Part shown: one piece after another, positions 34,979 through 47,788 of the stretch
How positions within the stretch are numbered: position 1 is the stretch's first letter
Layout of the letters: every line of letters begins with the position of its first letter
Source: Stentor roeselii
Taxonomy: Eukaryota > Ciliophora > Heterotrichea > Heterotrichida > Stentoridae
Length of the DNA stretch: 64,000 nt
Assembly (NCBI GenBank): GCA_006503475.1
Contig: RSEH01000185.1
Location: 1-64,000, forward strand
Direction of reading: 5' to 3'
Notes under the pieces: generated by a model
Seen by the model: the letters and a program-made list of their open reading frames with translations, nothing else
Told to the model about the DNA's origin: nothing
Database searches by the model: none
Position numbers and translations under genes: made by a program

Positions 34979-37900
34979 TTACTCAAAAGCTATTTTCGTT
35001 TGCTTGATTTCCCCTGAATCACTGACAATAGATGCTTTATTAGTAGTCAAGGAAACTTCATTAATTTGGTAAATTTTTGAATTTCTTTTCCTCAAACACG
35101 TTCTAACTTTCTCAATAGTTTGTTTAACAGCAAGAAACCCTCTAAAAGCAATATTTAATCCTGCTGCAATTAAAATCAGTCCATAAGCAGCAGTAGCAAA
35201 GTTATCAGACTGTCGATCATCATAAATGAAAGAAGATAAAACAACACAATGAAATATAAAGATGACAGATTCATTAGCAATATGATAAATATTTGAATTT
35301 ATATCAGAAAATGCTCTTTTTATTGCAAGGTAAAACGGAATCTAACTAAAATTTACAATCACTGAAAAAGAAACGGACGTCGCCATCTGAAACACTCCAT
35401 CTTCAACAAAAGCATAGCAAACAACAAGCAATACCCTTCTACAGAAAAAAAAGATATAAAACAACTGAAAACTCGACCCTATCTTGAAATTATGAAACAA
35501 TTCTCCAAACCTTTCTAAAAAAGCATTATTTTGACCACTTTCAATAAAATTTCGTTTCCTGACAAGAAACAAAAAAATCACAATCATCAAAAACTGGAAG
35601 GTCTAAATAACTATCACTGTGAAAAAAACCGTTAAACTGAAGTCAACCACTTGAGTCTTATTTTCAAGTTCGTTAAATTTCAAGCTAAAGAAACAAGCAA
35701 TTAAACATTCAAAGAACGTCTGAATCCAGATCCTAAGAAAAACGTTAAACTTGAAATTACTCCGAGTTTTTTCTAGTCGCTTTTTACAGCAGGTGAAAAG
35801 AGAAGCGATTTCAACCAATCCCCACAAAATCAGACAAAAAATTAAAGTCTGCAGCTGTGGACCTAGATTTACTATTGCAAGGTTACTTGGATAACCAAAT
35901 TTTCTTAGTTTTTTTGAAAGACGCTTACCTTTTCGTTCGTCTAAAATGTAAACAAAAGCGTTTGGGATGTAGTTTTGAAGTCTGTACTTTAGTAAAAATT
36001 CTTCTAATATCGGGTTTAATTCCAGGTTGAATAGGTAAACTGAATAAAATATCTCAGCTGTGTTCATAAAGTCAAATATTGAGGAAGGGTCCATTGTTAG
36101 TATTGAGATTGAAACTGATGCTGCTGCTGATGCTGCTAGTGAAGATTTTGCTGATTGTTCTGAGAGTTGGACTTTGCTTGTAATTGATGAAGGAAATTCG
36201 TTTAATGATGATTTTTCGATGGTTTTAATGAAGTGGGTAATGTTTAAAAAGTGGTGTTTTTCGGAATATATTTTTTTTTGAAGAGTGATCTCGACTGTTA
36301 TTTCACCATGAACTGTGTATGATGGGTAAATGATGTAGGATGATGAGTCTATTCGTTCTAAGGAGAAATCAACAGAGGAATCTTCAATTTCAACTGTTAT
36401 ATCAGAGCTGGTTAGTTGAGGTATCAAATTCTCTTCAAAATCGAGGTGGATTTCAAAGTCTCTACTAATCCAAAAAGATGCAGAAAAGTTCACTTGTATA
36501 CAATTATCATTAATATTTTCAAAGCCTAGATCACAGTAACAAATTTCACTGCCTTTCTTTGAACTATTCGCTTTACACTCAATGCAATCCTGTTCATTCT
36601 TACAAGAAAAGCAAAGTCCTTGACAACTAAAACACTTTTCATTTTCCTCATCAAAGAACTGCTCAATGGTGCAAAGTTGACATTGACCCTCCAAAACTTG
36701 ATACCCATGACTACACTTAAAACAACTTTTTTCCCCTAATCCAAAACAAGAAACACAAAAATTATCAGCACAAGTGTTGCAAACATTAGAACCTTTGCAT
36801 CCAGATTCACAATTTTTCAAACAAATCTTGCAAGAATCTGAGTCTTCATCATAAAACTCTTGAAAAGAACAACTAGGAATGCATTCTTGTCTATTAGGGC
36901 AAATTTGACAAGTAGAGCAGTCATTTGATGTTAGTCCTGAAAGAATAGAGATGAAATCAGTATTGGTTGAGTAGATTTCAAATGAATAAATGAAACCTTT
37001 ATAAGGAAAGTTGAATGATAAGTCATTTGTGATCAGGAGTAAGGACTGGTCAGCTTCTTGATAATGAGACTCGAGGGTAAGGATCTGGTCTTCCAGGGTG
37101 TTAACCCGAAGTTGAACAGAGCTGAGATTTGAAAGGACTAGAGATACAAAAAGATGATTCCATGATTTTAAAACGAGTTTTTGTTCAGATTTTATCTCAC
37201 TTTTAACACCCATTACACCCACCTGGAAATAAGGAAGTAAAGACTTGAAAGACAAACTTTGGAGTTCTATGATTTGAGATGATGAACTATTTGTTTGACT
37301 ATACCTGCTGAAGATCACACCGCTTTCATTGTAAGGATTAACCCATACTGAAAATGCGAAAGACTGAAACAAAAAAAGCACATCTTTTACTTTCATTTCT
37401 AAGTATCCAGTCCCTTTACAGTAAATTCCTCGCTTATAAGAAGACTTTATTCCAGAGTCAATCAAATTTCTAGAATTCGTATGACTCACCACATTTAAAC
37501 TGAAGTTATTAACCACATCAAAATACTTCCCAAAAGATTCAAAAGTAACCCAAAATATTTTCATCGGATTTTCCATTTCACAACTTTCATCTTTTTCTTC
37601 AAACCCCAAAGGACACATTTTCAAGCAGAATCCATTCAAAAGTCTAGAATCATTGCAAGAAAGACAATTACTTTCCTCACTTCCATCACAAGTCCAACAT
37701 TTTTCATGACATTTTTCACAATCACTTCCAAAACTATGAAAATCCTGACAACTTTCACAAGACTCTCCATTTATACACGATTTACACTCAACAAGACATT
37801 TGAAGCAATTTCCATCAAGATCAAAGAACCCTTCTTTACAAGAACATTTTCCATTTTCAAGCAGTTCAGCGTTAGGGTCAAAACATTTCAAGCAAGTTAA

Positions 37901-39454
37901 TGAAAAGTCGCACTTTTCGCATCCTGCTCCGCAATTCAAGCATTTTTCAAAGAGCAGGTCCCATGTTGAGTTAGTTGGACAGTCGCAGGTGCCTGGTTCT
38001 GTTGGACTTAAAAAGGCGAGTTCGTCTTTGCATGAAGAGCAAATTGTTTTTGACGAGCAAATTGAGCACCCCGAGTTGCAGGCCTGGCAGGAAGTGGAAG
38101 AAATGGCGAAGAAGCCGTTGTCGCATATGCAGGTGCCGGATGATAAGTGAATGTTTGGAGATAGGCAAGTTGTGCAGGTCTCTGCTGATGTGCAGGTCTT
38201 GCAAAGAGAACTGCATGGCTGGCAGATTGAATTGTCTGGTGGCAAGTAGTAACCTTGCTTGCAGAGGCATTGGCTTGAGGAGAACTCAGCATTTGGGTCT
38301 TTGCAGGCTTGGCAACTTGAGGGATTCGAGCAGGTTTTACATTGGCTCATGCAAGGCTTGCACTTTCCATTAAAGTGAATCAATAAATCCCCATAAAACC
38401 CATCCTTACAATAACACCTTCCATTCTTAACTTCCGCATTATTATCTTTACAACTCAAGCAAAACTGTGAGTTATCCATAACAGCACAATCAGAATCATA
38501 GCAAATAAGATTAAAGCTCAAGTAATTTTGATGACAAGCACAAGCAACCTGAACTTCAAGTCCAGTCTTCAAGTCTTTAGAAAAGCAAGTCCTTTCCAAA
38601 GCATTATAAACACAAGCATATCCCTTCAAATCACAAGAAAGCAAAGTGATGTTAAAATAGCAAAAATCCGAATTTTTACAAGCAATTCCAAAGGTGTTAA
38701 TCGAAGGAGTCAAATCAACCGACAAGCACCCTGCGCCATTATCCGGATCCACAATCATGAAGCTGCAGGAAGAACAAGTCGATCCTTTTACCAAGCAACT
38801 TGTAGAAGAAGAAGCTAAAAAGTAATTATCTGGTAATGAAAGAGAAGCAAATATAGAAAAACGCCAAATAAAACCTGATAGAGAAAGATCAGAAATAGAA
38901 GAACTTGAACCGATCTTCGTCGAACAAGGACAGATCTCTGGGTATTCAAGGTTTTGAGAAATGATCAACGCTTCATTTTTATAAATTTTCATCTGACCTT
39001 GGGAGTAACTCAGTCTGAAAAAAATCCATTCACCTGAATTTTTATTACCTGAGGGAAAATCACGCATTTTTTCGTTTTTCTTACATTTTGACATGCAGTT
39101 ATTCAGTAAAATCTTGTATGCGTTTATTGTTCTACCTAAGGCCCAATAACCTTGATTTGAATCGAATACTCGGGAGAATATTAAAGTTTCTGAATCTTCG
39201 ACTAACGTCCAAAAAACTACGGAGTATTGAGATGGGAATTTTAGTGATGATGGAATTTCTACGAAATTGGAACTTTTGGTCAGGTAGATGCCTCGGTCTG
39301 TGGATTTTACTTGGGTTGAAATTTGATTATTTCCGTTGATTCCGTGGTTTTGGCTTCCGGAGTAATCGTAGAAGATTTTTCCGAAGTTCCTTCCGAAACG
39401 GTAGTCCAGGATCATTTGACTGCTGCAAGTCCATAGTAAAACAATGAATATCAT
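34979..39454 (-). CDS. Family member D: two-LamG / Cys-repeat / polytopic membrane protein, three exons
   Basis: About 1481 aa after splicing two 15-nt introns (35603-35617, 35342-35356), both with in-frame stops. The last exon (35341-34979) encodes the final helices and tail, aligning closely with E (..SNIYHIANE.., ..GLNIAFRGF.., ending TKIAFE). A signal peptide (MIFIVLLWTCSSQM) is followed by LamG 1 (DYRFGRNFG), a long block of Cys repeats (C-x-x-C-x-T-C and C-x-C-K-x-G-F-F), LamG 2 at about 720-920, Cys repeats, a beta-rich domain, an Ala-rich helix and the polytopic core with TCCKKRLEK and FCRRVLLV. D and E are each other's closest relatives. Likely a surface receptor or channel-like protein. 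Confidence 0.88.
35342..35356 (-). other. 15-nt intron 2 of gene D
   Basis: GTAAATTTTAGTTAG, phase 0, with an in-frame TAG at its end. Splicing joins SFSVI to IPFYLA, as in E (SFSMI / LPFYL). Confidence 0.92.
35603..35617 (-). other. 15-nt intron 1 of gene D
   Basis: GTGATAGTTATTTAG, phase 0, in-frame TAG at its end. It is the only one of the eleven with G at position 3; A at position 10 is kept. Confidence 0.9.
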
Positions 39455-39899
39455 TTATTATTATATATGGTTTAGTTTATTAAACAAGGTAAGATGCTGA
39501 AGTTTATTTATTGTTATATTTAATTTGAATGTTTAACTTGATTAAATAGATTAACTTAAGTTATAATGAAACGAGGAAGTTTATTTAATTTTAATGAATT
39601 TTCTGAGTTTTTCATGAGTTTTTTGTATGGGATTTGTTATAAAGGCAGCTTATATGAAAATTATCTGTTTTGTATAAAGTTAGAGATAGCTGCTAAGTAA
39701 TGGGAAACTGTAACTGACATTTGAATCGCTCAAATATAACTTACTAAGAAACTATTAAATGAATCCTAATGAAAAAATTTGAATTGAGCTATTAAATGAA
39801 TTTTTTTATATATTTGATAGGGTTAAAGTAGTTCTCATGACTAAAAAATATAATATTCAATAAAATCCTAGCAATTAAACTTCTTTTTAAACAATTTAC
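39455..39899. other. Upstream region of gene D
   Basis: AT-rich, no frame recognised. ATAATAATAA precedes the ATG at 39454. Confidence 0.5.
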
Positions 39900-41040
39900 T
39901 TTGAATTCCCATTATTTTTACTTTTTTCGCTAAGTCAATCAAGAAATTTCAGACAAGGAGCTGAAATTAGCAAAGAAAATGATAACGCTTCCAACAATCT
40001 CATAGCAAAAATGCTTACCACTATGAAAGACATTTCAATAAAGGTCTATTAAAACGAATCGATCTCAAGATTTATCATTAACAAGCCGGTTCACCTTCTA
40101 ACGAAAGACCTTCCAAAACAACCAAAAGATGAACACTAACAAACAGCTACCCAATTTTCCAAATCAATAAAGAAAACTTTCTGCTTTCATTGGAATTATT
40201 GAAGATACCAGCAAAGCTTACACAAATGAAAATTCAATTTACCAACACAAGACACATTCTTGAAAGAGTCTTATCTGATCATTGAAAACCTTAAAGTGAT
40301 TCTAACCTGCAAGTAACAAGAAAGATCAAAGTGGGCAACAGCTGGTAAAGTAATTACGATTTGAATAAGAAAAGTTTGAATAAATTCTCATCTATTGGAA
40401 GACTATAAATTTCCAGTTTAGCGAGAATTTCTTAAGAATGAACCTTTCACCAGAAGAAGAATTTTTCAATGATCAACGAGTTTAAAGAGTCGAGTCAAAG
40501 TAGAACTTGATATGAAATAAGATTTAGAAGAAATAATAGTGATAAAGGTATGAATTACTGAGTCTTGAGATTATCGAATAGGTACTTGAGGAGAGCGAAT
40601 AGCTCAGGTCCTTCATCAAAGGCCTTTATGCACTTCCTACTTTCACTGGTTTAAAAAATAGTTTTCATCAATCTTGCAGTTTTCGAGAACCAAAAAAACA
40701 ATGTGAAAATAGAGATGCTATCGATTTAATAAGATAATATTTTTTTACTTTTCTATCTCACTACCCAGTCTAGTATAACACTGAAGCCATTACTAACAAA
40801 TTAATTGATAAACTTAGTGAAAACCAGAAGATCTCTTCTTTAATCCAATCAAAAGAACGGCTCATTTCACTGAAGAATCAATTTAAGTCAGTTGTCAGTA
40901 GATTGAATAATCAAAGTATTATGTAACAGGGTCTCAACGCCACTTTAAAGTAGAGGTCTTTTGGTAATAAAGGAAATAAACTATTGGAGATTAGAAGGTT
41001 TTTGAATATGTTCTTTTAAAGATTTAGGAATAAATGAAAC
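39900..41040 (+). pseudogene. Decayed, unidentified gene
   Basis: Less AT-rich than its flanks and protein-like on the + strand. Readable pieces include KIQFTNTRHILERVLSDH near 40220-40290 and a coiled-coil-like stretch near 40800-40920 (TNKLIDKLSENQK, ERLISLKNQFKSVVSRLNNQ). Frame changes and many stops (mostly TAA/TAG, some TGA) interrupt it. I cannot name the family. Confidence 0.45.
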
Positions 41041-42107
41041 ACCCTAAAAAATACACCAATATAACTTTTATTCTCTCATCTGATTTAAAAGGTTTAAAAT
41101 CAGATTCACATAAAATTAATTGTTTTGAATTTTAACGGAAAGTACTTAATAAAAAAAAATTGAAAAAAGAATGATTACTTCGTGATTTTGATCTCAATAT
41201 TGACACTTTAACTATTCCAATTCAAACGAGAAGGATTTTATTAACAATAAAAGTGCAAATGAGATAAATATTATGATTTAGATCTAAAGATAGTCACTTT
41301 AACTATTTAGAATTTTAAATCAGAGAATTTATAAACAATAAAATTTCAAAAGAAATATTTCTTTATGATTTCTTTCTCAATTTATATTGAGTTCCTCTAC
41401 GAGATAATCAGGATTAAGGTAACAGCGATGTATTTATAAAATATTGGCAAAATTTTATCTAGCTTAGAATACAGTTGTGTCAAAAATAACATATCAAAAT
41501 CATTGAGATACAAAAATATTTTCAATTAGCGATTCAGAATTTTGAAGCATTTACTACAAATTAATGAATAGTTTCTATAATTTAAATACAAAAAGTTCAT
41601 AAAATGATGAATTTACAAATAATAAGTAAAAAAAGTCTGGAAAACTATTCAATTGGACCGCTTGATCTGGAAAATTTTACAAATATAATCAGAAATAAGT
41701 ATATATTTCTTTTAAGATAAGATAAATTTAAATACTTCTAAGGCTCTCTACTAGTACTAATTATAATGTTATGAGAAACTCTGTCTTCAAATTCTCAGCT
41801 TCTTATGAAATTAGTATCAATGAAAAAATCAATTTATTTAAAGTAGAACTTAAAAACATTGTAAAATTGTCTTGGGAGTAAATTAATTAATAAAATTATA
41901 CCACTTAGCCGGTGTATAAATTGAAATAAATACTCAGATTAATACATTTATAATTTATTTGTATCACAGATTCTTTAAAATGAGTAAATTTCAGTTGATT
42001 TATTAGAGAAATGTCCTATTCATTAATTTCACTAAATATAATTCATATAAAACGCATAATTCATTAAATGATAAACACCTAACCAAAATCATTAAATCTA
42101 TTAATCT
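41041..42107. other. AT-rich intergenic region downstream of gene E
   Basis: Closed in all frames. I see no repeat unit, RNA gene or decayed domain. Confidence 0.5.
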
Positions 42108-45100
42108 CTAATTAACCTCAAACGAAATTTTCGTATTCTTTACTTCATTAGATTCTCCGATAATAGTAGAAATTTTATCTCCTTGTCTTTCCTGATAGAC
42201 TTTTCCTTTATTCCTTCTGAAGCACTCCCTGATTTTCTGAATACTTTCCTTGATTGTAGCATATCCTCGAAAAGCGATATTAATTCCAGCTGAAATAAGA
42301 ACAAAGTAATAGCAAATATTTGCAAAATAATTCGATTGCTTTTCATGAGACACATAAGAAAACAAGACCAAGAAGTGATAGGTAGAGATAATGATTTCAT
42401 TCAAAATATGATAATAATTATAATCATCCCTTATAAATACTCTCTTCGTCACCAGATAAAACGGCAACTGAATAAAAATTACAATCATTGAAAAAGAAAT
42501 CGATATCGCTAGCTGAAAAATCCCGTCTTTCACAAAAGCATAGCAAAATAAAAGCAAAAGTCTCCTTAAAATAAAGAAAAAGAAAAAAAATTGATTTGCC
42601 AGTCCTTCTTTAAAATCTTGAAATAATTCACCAAATTTACCTAAAAACCTTCGAGTTTCATCTTCATCATTAATTTTATTTCTTTTTCTCAGAAGATGCA
42701 AGAAAATTACTATCACTGCCAACTGGGTAGTCTAAATAAAAAATACGCAAAATAAAACAATTAAACTGAAGTCAACCACCTGGGTGTTATTTTCAAGTCC
42801 TCCGTATTTAAAACTAACAAAACAAGCAATCAAACATTCCAAGAAACTCTGAATCCAAAACCTAAGAAAAACATTAAACTTGAAATTTTTCCTAGTTTTT
42901 TCAAGTCGTTTTTTGCAGCAGGTGACCAAAGAGAAGATTTCTGTAAAAATCCACAAAATCAAACAAAAAGCCAAAGTTTGAAGTTGAGGACCGAGATTGA
43001 CCAAAGCAAGACTTCTTCGATACCCGAATTTCTTAATTTTTTTCGGCAGTTTTTTCCCTTTTTTTTCATCTAAAACATAAGAAAAAGCGATTGGTATATA
43101 ACCTTGAATTCTATAATGCATTAAAAAATTCTCTAATATCGGGTTAAGTTCTAAATCAAACAAGTAAATTGAATAAAAAATCTCAGCAGTACTCATAAAA
43201 TCAAATACGGATGACGGGTCCATCGACATAATTGAAATCGAAATCGAAGTCACAAGAGAAGCCGCCAAAGACACCTGGGCTGATTTTTCAGCTGCTTCAA
43301 TTTGCTGCTTCGTTGATGTGGATTGAGAGTCTTTTCCTGGTACTTTAAAAGTCTGTGTGAAATTCTTAGAGATTAAAAGATGCTGCTTTTTAGAAAAAAT
43401 TTTACTGATAATGAAAATTTCTATTTTAATCTCAATTTCCAGTGAATAAATAGGACTGATCACGAAATTAAAAGAATCAATTTTATTTACAGTGAAATCA
43501 ACGAAATGATTATCGATTTTTAAAATCACGTCTGATTTTTTCAGGTCTTCTTGAAGACTTTCTTGAAAAACCAAGTTAATTTCAAAATTTTTACTTATCC
43601 AACATTTCGCAGTAAAATTTCCTCTTACACAAACACCGTGAATATCTTCAAAAGCTTCATCACAAAAGCAACTTCCCTGATCCAAGTAGCTGTTATCTTT
43701 GCATGAAGTGCAAATCTTTTCACTTAAACAAGTAAAACATAACCCCAGACAATTTCTGCATTTTTCTGTTTTTATATCATAAAACTGTTGAATAGGGCAT
43801 TCTTTGCAAAGCCCTTCAGAAACAATAAAGCCAGAATTGCATTTAAAGCAAGATTTTTCTTTTAAACTGTAACAAGACTGACAGAAATTATCAATGCAAG
43901 TGTTGCACTCGACTGAAGTTTTACACCCGAAATCGCAGTCTTTTTGGCAAATTTTACATGAATCGGAATCTTCATCGTAAAATTCTTCGAATAAACAATT
44001 GGGAATGCACTCTTTTCCTGAAGGACAAATTTCACAACCAAGGCAGTCGTTTGAAGATATTTTTAGATCTAGGGAATCGAAGGAGGTCATGGTTGAGAAG
44101 ATCTCGATTGAAAAAATGAAACCGTGGTATGGAAGTTTGAAGGAAGGGGAATTGGCTATGAATAGGGAGGACTGGAAATCTTCTTTGTATCTTGATTCAA
44201 TCGATAAGACTTTGTCCGCAATATTATTTACCCTTAATTGAAGTGAGCTTACTGTAGTGAAAACAACTGAGGCAAAAATATGATTCCAGGACTTTAAGGA
44301 AAGGCTTAGAGTAGAGGAATAAACTACTTGTATTCCTGATAGTTTTACCCTAAATATTGACATTAACGACTCAAATTGAAGGCTTTGTAATTCATCTTGA
44401 TAGGAATAATCACTGATATTCTGAACAAATCTCGATATTAGCATCCCACTTTCGTTCAGTGAATTAAACCAAATAGCAAATGCAAAAGACTGGGCCAGAA
44501 GCATTTGATCTTTAAGTGTATTGATCAAGTACCCACTCCCCCTACAATAAATTCCTCTTTTGTATGAAGATCTAATGCTTGAATCAAGAAGTAATCTTGA
44601 GTTATTATTTTCTTCGAATTCAAGAGTTAAATTATGAATCAAATCATAATATTTTCCAAATGACTCAAAAGTGACCCAAAAAACCTTTGTTGTTTCCTTC
44701 ATCTCACAAGCTCCATCTACTTCTTCGAATCCTAAAGGACAAATTTTCAAACAATATCCATTCAATAAACTTGAATTAGTGCATGATAAACAGTTGAATT
44801 CTTCTGGCCCATTACAAATCTTACAGTTTTCATGACATGATTCACAGTTTTCTCCAAAGCTGTTGAGAGTTAAACAAGATTCACAAAGTAAGCCATTCGT
44901 GCAGCTTTTGCATGTTTCAAGGCATTTAGAGCATATCCCATTCGATTGATCGAAAAAATAGCCTTCAACACAAATACAATTTCCTACTAAATCGACAACA
45001 GCATTTATATCAAAGCACTTCAAGCAGTTAAAAGCGGTATCACAAACAGAGCATCCAATAGGACATTCTAAACAATTATCATAAAAATCATTAAAAACAT

Positions 45101-46820
45101 AATTTAAAGGGCATTTACAAATTCCTTTTTCAACAAAAGCCTTAGTCGCAATACAAGATATGCAAGAATCCGATGAATTGCAACTTAAACAACTAGGCAA
45201 ACATCGCTGGCAAATATTAAAAGTATCCAAAAAAAACCCTTGATTACATTCACAAGTTCCTCCTGTGATTAAATGCGCATTTGAATCAGAGCAAGTTTCA
45301 CAAATTGAAACTGAATTGCAGGTCTTGCATAAATTATCGCATTTTTCACATGTTTTGTTTATTTTGTAGTAACCTTGTTGACATAAGCAAATTCCTGAGG
45401 AAGCTTGGGCGTTCACGTCATTGCATGAAAGACAGTAAATGAGGGAAGAGCAAGTTTTGCATTCTGAATCGCATGATGAACAGTTAGAACCAGATCCGTT
45501 TAAGTAATACCCGTCTTTGCACCCACAGGTTTCATTTATTAAAATGGAGTGAATATCTGTGCATGGGTAGGTTAATAGACAAGTTTGATCACAGTAAATG
45601 CATTTGTTAGTTGAATTGCTGAAATAGTAACCGGCCTTACACTTGCATATTCCAGACACAACTTCAGCATTCTGATCAACACAACTTTTACACCCAACAG
45701 AAGAGCATTCAAGACATGCACTAGAACATCCTACACACTTTCCATTAAAAGTGATTAAAAGTTCTCCAGAAAATCCAGTTTTACAATAACATCGTCCATT
45801 GATAGGCTCAGCGTTATTATCAATGCAACTTAAACATCTTTGAAAGCTGTCTTTCGTGGCACAGTCATTATCTTCACAAGAAAGTCCAGATTTTAAGCTA
45901 GAATCTAGACATTCACATTGTATTTGGACTTGAACGCCTGTCTGGAGATCTATCGAGAGGCAGGTCTTAGTCTGGGCATTAAATATGCAGGCTACTCCTG
46001 AAACTGAACAGGATAAAAGGGTCGTTGTGAAGTAACAAAGATCTGATGACTTGCAGGGGATCCCATAAGTATTATTTTGAGGATTTAGAAGAGTTGGCAA
46101 ACACCCTTGACCGTAGAATGGGTCTATTATTAGACTAGTGCAAGCAGAACATCCTAAAATATTGATCAGACAAGTTGTGGTTGATGATAAGACGAAGTGA
46201 GTGGAAACTGAAGCCAATGATGAAATAATAGAAAATCTCCACATGAAACCTGACATCGAGGGCTGAGGTAAAACTTGGCTTGACCCTAAAAATGTTGAAC
46301 AAGGGCAGGCCTCTGTTAATGACAAAGATATTTGAAGAACTTTTGATTCATTGACATATATTTTGACCATATTACTCCCGTATTTTATCCTAAAAAATAG
46401 CCATTGGGCTAAATAAACATTACAATTTAAAAATCCATCAATTTTTTCATTCAATTTTCCATAATTATTCAAGTGTATCATATTAGAAGTAGATTTCCTT
46501 CCAAAAGCCCAAAAGCCTTTATCCAAATTATAAATCCTTGAAAAAATATAAGTCTCAGTATTTTCAGCCAATACCCAGAACACAGCTGTATAATCACTTT
46601 GTAGGTCTAAAGTATTTGGAAGCTTAATATAATTATAGCTTTGAGAAAAGTAAACTCCTCTATCAGTAGACTTTACTTTGAATGATCCATTGCCATCTCC
46701 ATTCACTGCATGATATTTGCTTCCTGAAAAATCATAGAAAACATCTCCGTAGTTCCTTCCGAACTGATAATCCAAAATTATCTGGCTTGCCGATAGCAAA
46801 AGTAAACCTAGTAACTTCAT
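42108..46820 (-). CDS. Family member E: two-LamG / Cys-repeat / polytopic membrane protein, three exons
   Basis: About 1560 aa after splicing introns 42732-42746 (in-frame stop) and 42468-42482 (stopless). A signal peptide (MKLLGLLLLSASQ) is followed by LamG 1 (LDYQFGRNYG, about 18-215), Cys repeats at about 220-740, LamG 2 at about 745-960, more Cys repeats, a beta-rich domain near 1095-1195, a helix with EAAEKSAQVSLAASL, the block DPSSVFDFMSTAEIFYSIYL and the polytopic core. The tail is basic then acidic (IRECFRRNKGK; KISFEVN). The start follows TTTATAA directly. It is closest to D. A large surface protein with a channel-like or receptor-like core is the best inference. Confidence 0.88.
42468..42482 (-). 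other. Predicted 15-nt intron 2 of gene E (no in-frame stop)
   Basis: GTAATTTTTATTCAG at the shared site SFSMI / LPFYL. Read through, it would add VIFIQ, which D lacks after splicing. Confidence 0.88.
42732..42746 (-). other. 15-nt intron 1 of gene E
   Basis: GTATTTTTTATTTAG, phase 0, ends in an in-frame TAG. Splicing joins IVLFC to TTQLAVIV. Confidence 0.92.
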
Positions 46821-47788
46821 TTATAAACTTTTCAAGGACCTTATGGTAATTAAATGGATGGAGCAGGTTAATATTTTAAAGTAGGTGTCAGAAGGGACGT
46901 AAAGTTAATTTTTTTTTCATAATTCTAAGAATATAAGAAGAGATTCTCTTAATTTTCTGCAGTCTCGAGATTATTTCACGTTATTGGTTCGAGATATTAA
47001 ATTGAATTTTTACAAATTTCTCAGAAACTTCAATTCTTGGTTTTTTATAATGATTTAAGTTTATGCTGATACTCAAGATAGAGTATTGTTTAATTAAGGC
47101 CAAACCTTTAGAGATCTTGAGTATATCTGCATTAATTTTATTATAGTAATCTCTAGAATGATCTTTTTAGATTTCTAAGACTTAAGTATTTCTCTAACAT
47201 TAATCTTAATTTACCTTATTTGGGTCATTTGATTAGAATATGATATAAGTTACTAACTGACAAGTTGCTATTGCATATTAAATTATGATTGAATCAAAAC
47301 TAAATATAAGTCAATTTAGTTGTATTAAATAATGAAAGTCTGATAACTTTTTTGGAAAAATTATTTGGCATTTGGTTAATAATATTCAAGCCTCCGAAGC
47401 TAAAGCTCAAATTTCACTATCTCAATATTAAGACTTCAAACAATATAATATAATAACTAAGTCTAATAAGTACTATATATCTAGGATACATAGTTTTCTT
47501 CTTTTTTATTCAGAACTAAACAATTATCATTCACGATACAATCTTTTAATATGCAACAACTTTAGAATTTTATTCTTAATACTTTAATCATAGTTGTGTG
47601 GATTTAATTGTTTTACTTTTAAATTTCAATTTTAACTCAGATTTTAAGTTTTGATTATGTTTGCAGAAAGTATCTTGAAATATTTTTTAGTTATGCTTGA
47701 CAAATGAATTCGGGTAATTATCCTGAATATAAGCTGGATAATATATAACAATTTATAAAAACCTGAAGAAAAAGATTATGATAATCTA
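46821..47788. other. Intergenic between gene E and the kelch gene
   Basis: About 970 nt of AT-rich DNA with stops in all frames; no feature recognised. Confidence 0.5.

Noticed and set aside
37971-38373. Several open frames on both strands overlapping gene D
   Set aside because: They lie in the GC-richer Cys-repeat part and are shadows of the repeat coding frame; no start context and no family.
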